Assembly (NCBI GenBank): GCA_023246415.1
Contig: JAHFIK010000037.1
Coordinates: 1 to 13,458 of the forward strand
Direction of reading: 5' to 3'
DNA from: Candidatus Uhrbacteria bacterium
GTDB lineage: Bacteria > Patescibacteriota > Patescibacteriia > 2-12-FULL-60-25
Length of the DNA stretch: 13,458 nt
This document shows positions 12,825 through 13,458 of this stretch, piece by piece; the first letter of the stretch is position 1, and each line of letters begins with the position of its first letter. A program made the translations under genes and the position numbers. The notes under the pieces are model-generated. The model had not been told where the DNA came from, searched no databases, and was given only the letters and a program-made list of their open reading frames with translations.

Positions 12825-13370
12825 TCACAGATGGGCCTGGGCAAGAACGATCTGGACGGCGTGCGCCATCAGGTTCGTTCGGTTTGTTTTGAAATAGGTG
12901 ATGGCCTCGTGCGGGTCGTTCGCGCTTCCACCATACATGCGGGCGAAGACGGATCCGGCGGTGTGCGTCTTGAATCCAAGACGTTCTGCCTCGAGGACAC
13001 ATTCTTCCGGCATCACGATGGCGGCGGATTGCGCATAGAAGATGCGTCGATCCGGACGGATGAGGGCGACCATGGTTGAGTCGAATGAAATGCCATCGCA
13101 ACGGACGATCCCATTTTCGAGACCGAGGCAGTATTTGTTGCGGCACCCATTTTGCTTTTGTGCCCCAATGGCACGCGTGGTTGCGCCCGCCTTCATGGCC
13201 ATGATGCCAATCGGTTGCGCATCTTCGCCAGAGTCGATGTCAAACGTCTCGATCGTCGGCCTGAACGTGGCGCGCTCGCATCCGAGTCGGGTCGCGTTGA
13301 GTTTGTATTCGCTTTTTGAGCCCAGGGCGATTTCAATGTGCAGGAGTCTTCCTCGCTTTGATGATGACAT
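12825..13370 (-). CDS. yjjX: YjjX/DUF84-type inosine/xanthosine triphosphatase
   Basis: A 181-residue protein (E. coli YjjX is about 170). The family hydrolyses non-canonical purine triphosphates such as ITP and XTP, keeping damaged nucleotides out of DNA and RNA in the cytoplasm. Motifs in order are IALGSKSEYKLNATR (14-28), the SGEDAQPIG segment (47-55, family SGVxxQPxG), the following K60-A-G-A-T-T-R-A67 (family GAxxRA), and L82-G-L-E-N-G-I88 (family GiEgGi). The later region is more divergent than usual, so precise substrate is uncertain. The ATG at 13370 has GAGGAATC just upstream, a good ribosome site. It appears to be a single-gene unit ending at the terminator 12763-12804. Confidence 0.83.
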   Translation of the reverse strand: MSSSKRGRLLHIEIALGSKSEYKLNATRLGCERATFRPTIETFDIDSGEDAQPIGIMAMKAGATTRAIGAQKQNGCRNKYCLGLENGIVRCDGISFDSTMVALIRPDRRIFYAQSAAIVMPEECVLEAERLGFKTHTAGSVFARMYGGSANDPHEAITYFKTNRTNLMAHAVQIVLAQAHL

Positions 13371-13394
13371 GATTCCTCAATAGGGGTCTGGAAA

Positions 13395-13458
13395 ATGAGA
13401 AGTATTGATGACGAATACCTTCGTGCGTCATTAAAGGAAGCGGGGGAGGTGTACCGCT
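13395..13458 (+). CDS. start of a plus-strand gene, cut by the window end
   Basis: From the ATG at 13395 the frame stays open to the window end for 21 codons and reads MRSIDDEYLRASLKEAGEVY, a natural-looking charged helix. AGGGG lies about nine bases upstream. It is divergent from the YjjX-type gene with only 24 bases between the two starts. Too short to identify. Confidence 0.42.
   Translation, partial: MRSIDDEYLRASLKEAGEVYR

Noticed and set aside
12559..12897. Open frames across array C encoding Leu/Phe/Ala/Ser-rich repeats
   Set aside because: Same artefact of translating a heptamer array; it also runs antisense into the YjjX-type gene.

Overview
The window looks like a chromosomal piece of a moderately GC-rich bacterium, most likely a Candidate Phyla Radiation (Patescibacteria) member or similar lineage. 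This is inferred from style, not proven. Several genes lack a Shine-Dalgarno sequence or start almost at the -10 box, many proteins are unrecognised and membrane-anchored, and the spacers are full of palindromic repeats of the 'TTTTGTCATTCTGA' type. No transposase, integrase, reverse transcriptase, phage gene or CRISPR array was found.

Region 1 (1-4835, plus strand) is a cell-wall block. It holds a membrane-anchored protein of unknown function, an FtsI-like class B penicillin-binding protein (SxxK, SxN and KTG motifs all present) and MurF, which makes the pentapeptide precursor that such enzymes cross-link. A tRNA-Glu(CUC) with encoded CCA and a strong terminator follow. Two long hairpins, each built from four heptamers per arm, sit just after the first gene and just after murF.

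Region 2 (4841-7618, minus strand) is a two-gene unit: a double GT4-type glycosyltransferase, then a small Cys/His-motif protein, ending at a strong terminator. Region 3 (8319-10212) holds a DUF4419 protein, preceded by a clear sigma70-type promoter and a possible basic leader peptide, and a divergent unrecognised gene with its own terminator. Region 4 (10630-13458) holds minus-strand genes for an HEAGH membrane metalloprotease-like protein, a von Willebrand A (MIDAS) protein and a YjjX/DUF84-type purine NTPase. The start of a plus-strand gene is cut by the window end.

The most striking content is in the spacers. Three spacers (7676-8181, 10269-10628, 12372-12761) carry a related structured element in the same orientation: an outer inverted repeat, an inner hairpin of about 23 bp with a conserved loop start CGTAGAGGAC, a GTCTGTCT motif, a TAAAG-ACTTG tail, and then a heptanucleotide tandem array. 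The array starts 38-42 bp after TAAAG in all three, but the heptamer is different in each (AACTCGT, CTACGCA, TTTGCTC). The inner stem shows compensatory base changes between copies. This resembles a non-autonomous mobile or RNA-forming element with a copy-specific microsatellite tail, and I know of no description of such a combination.
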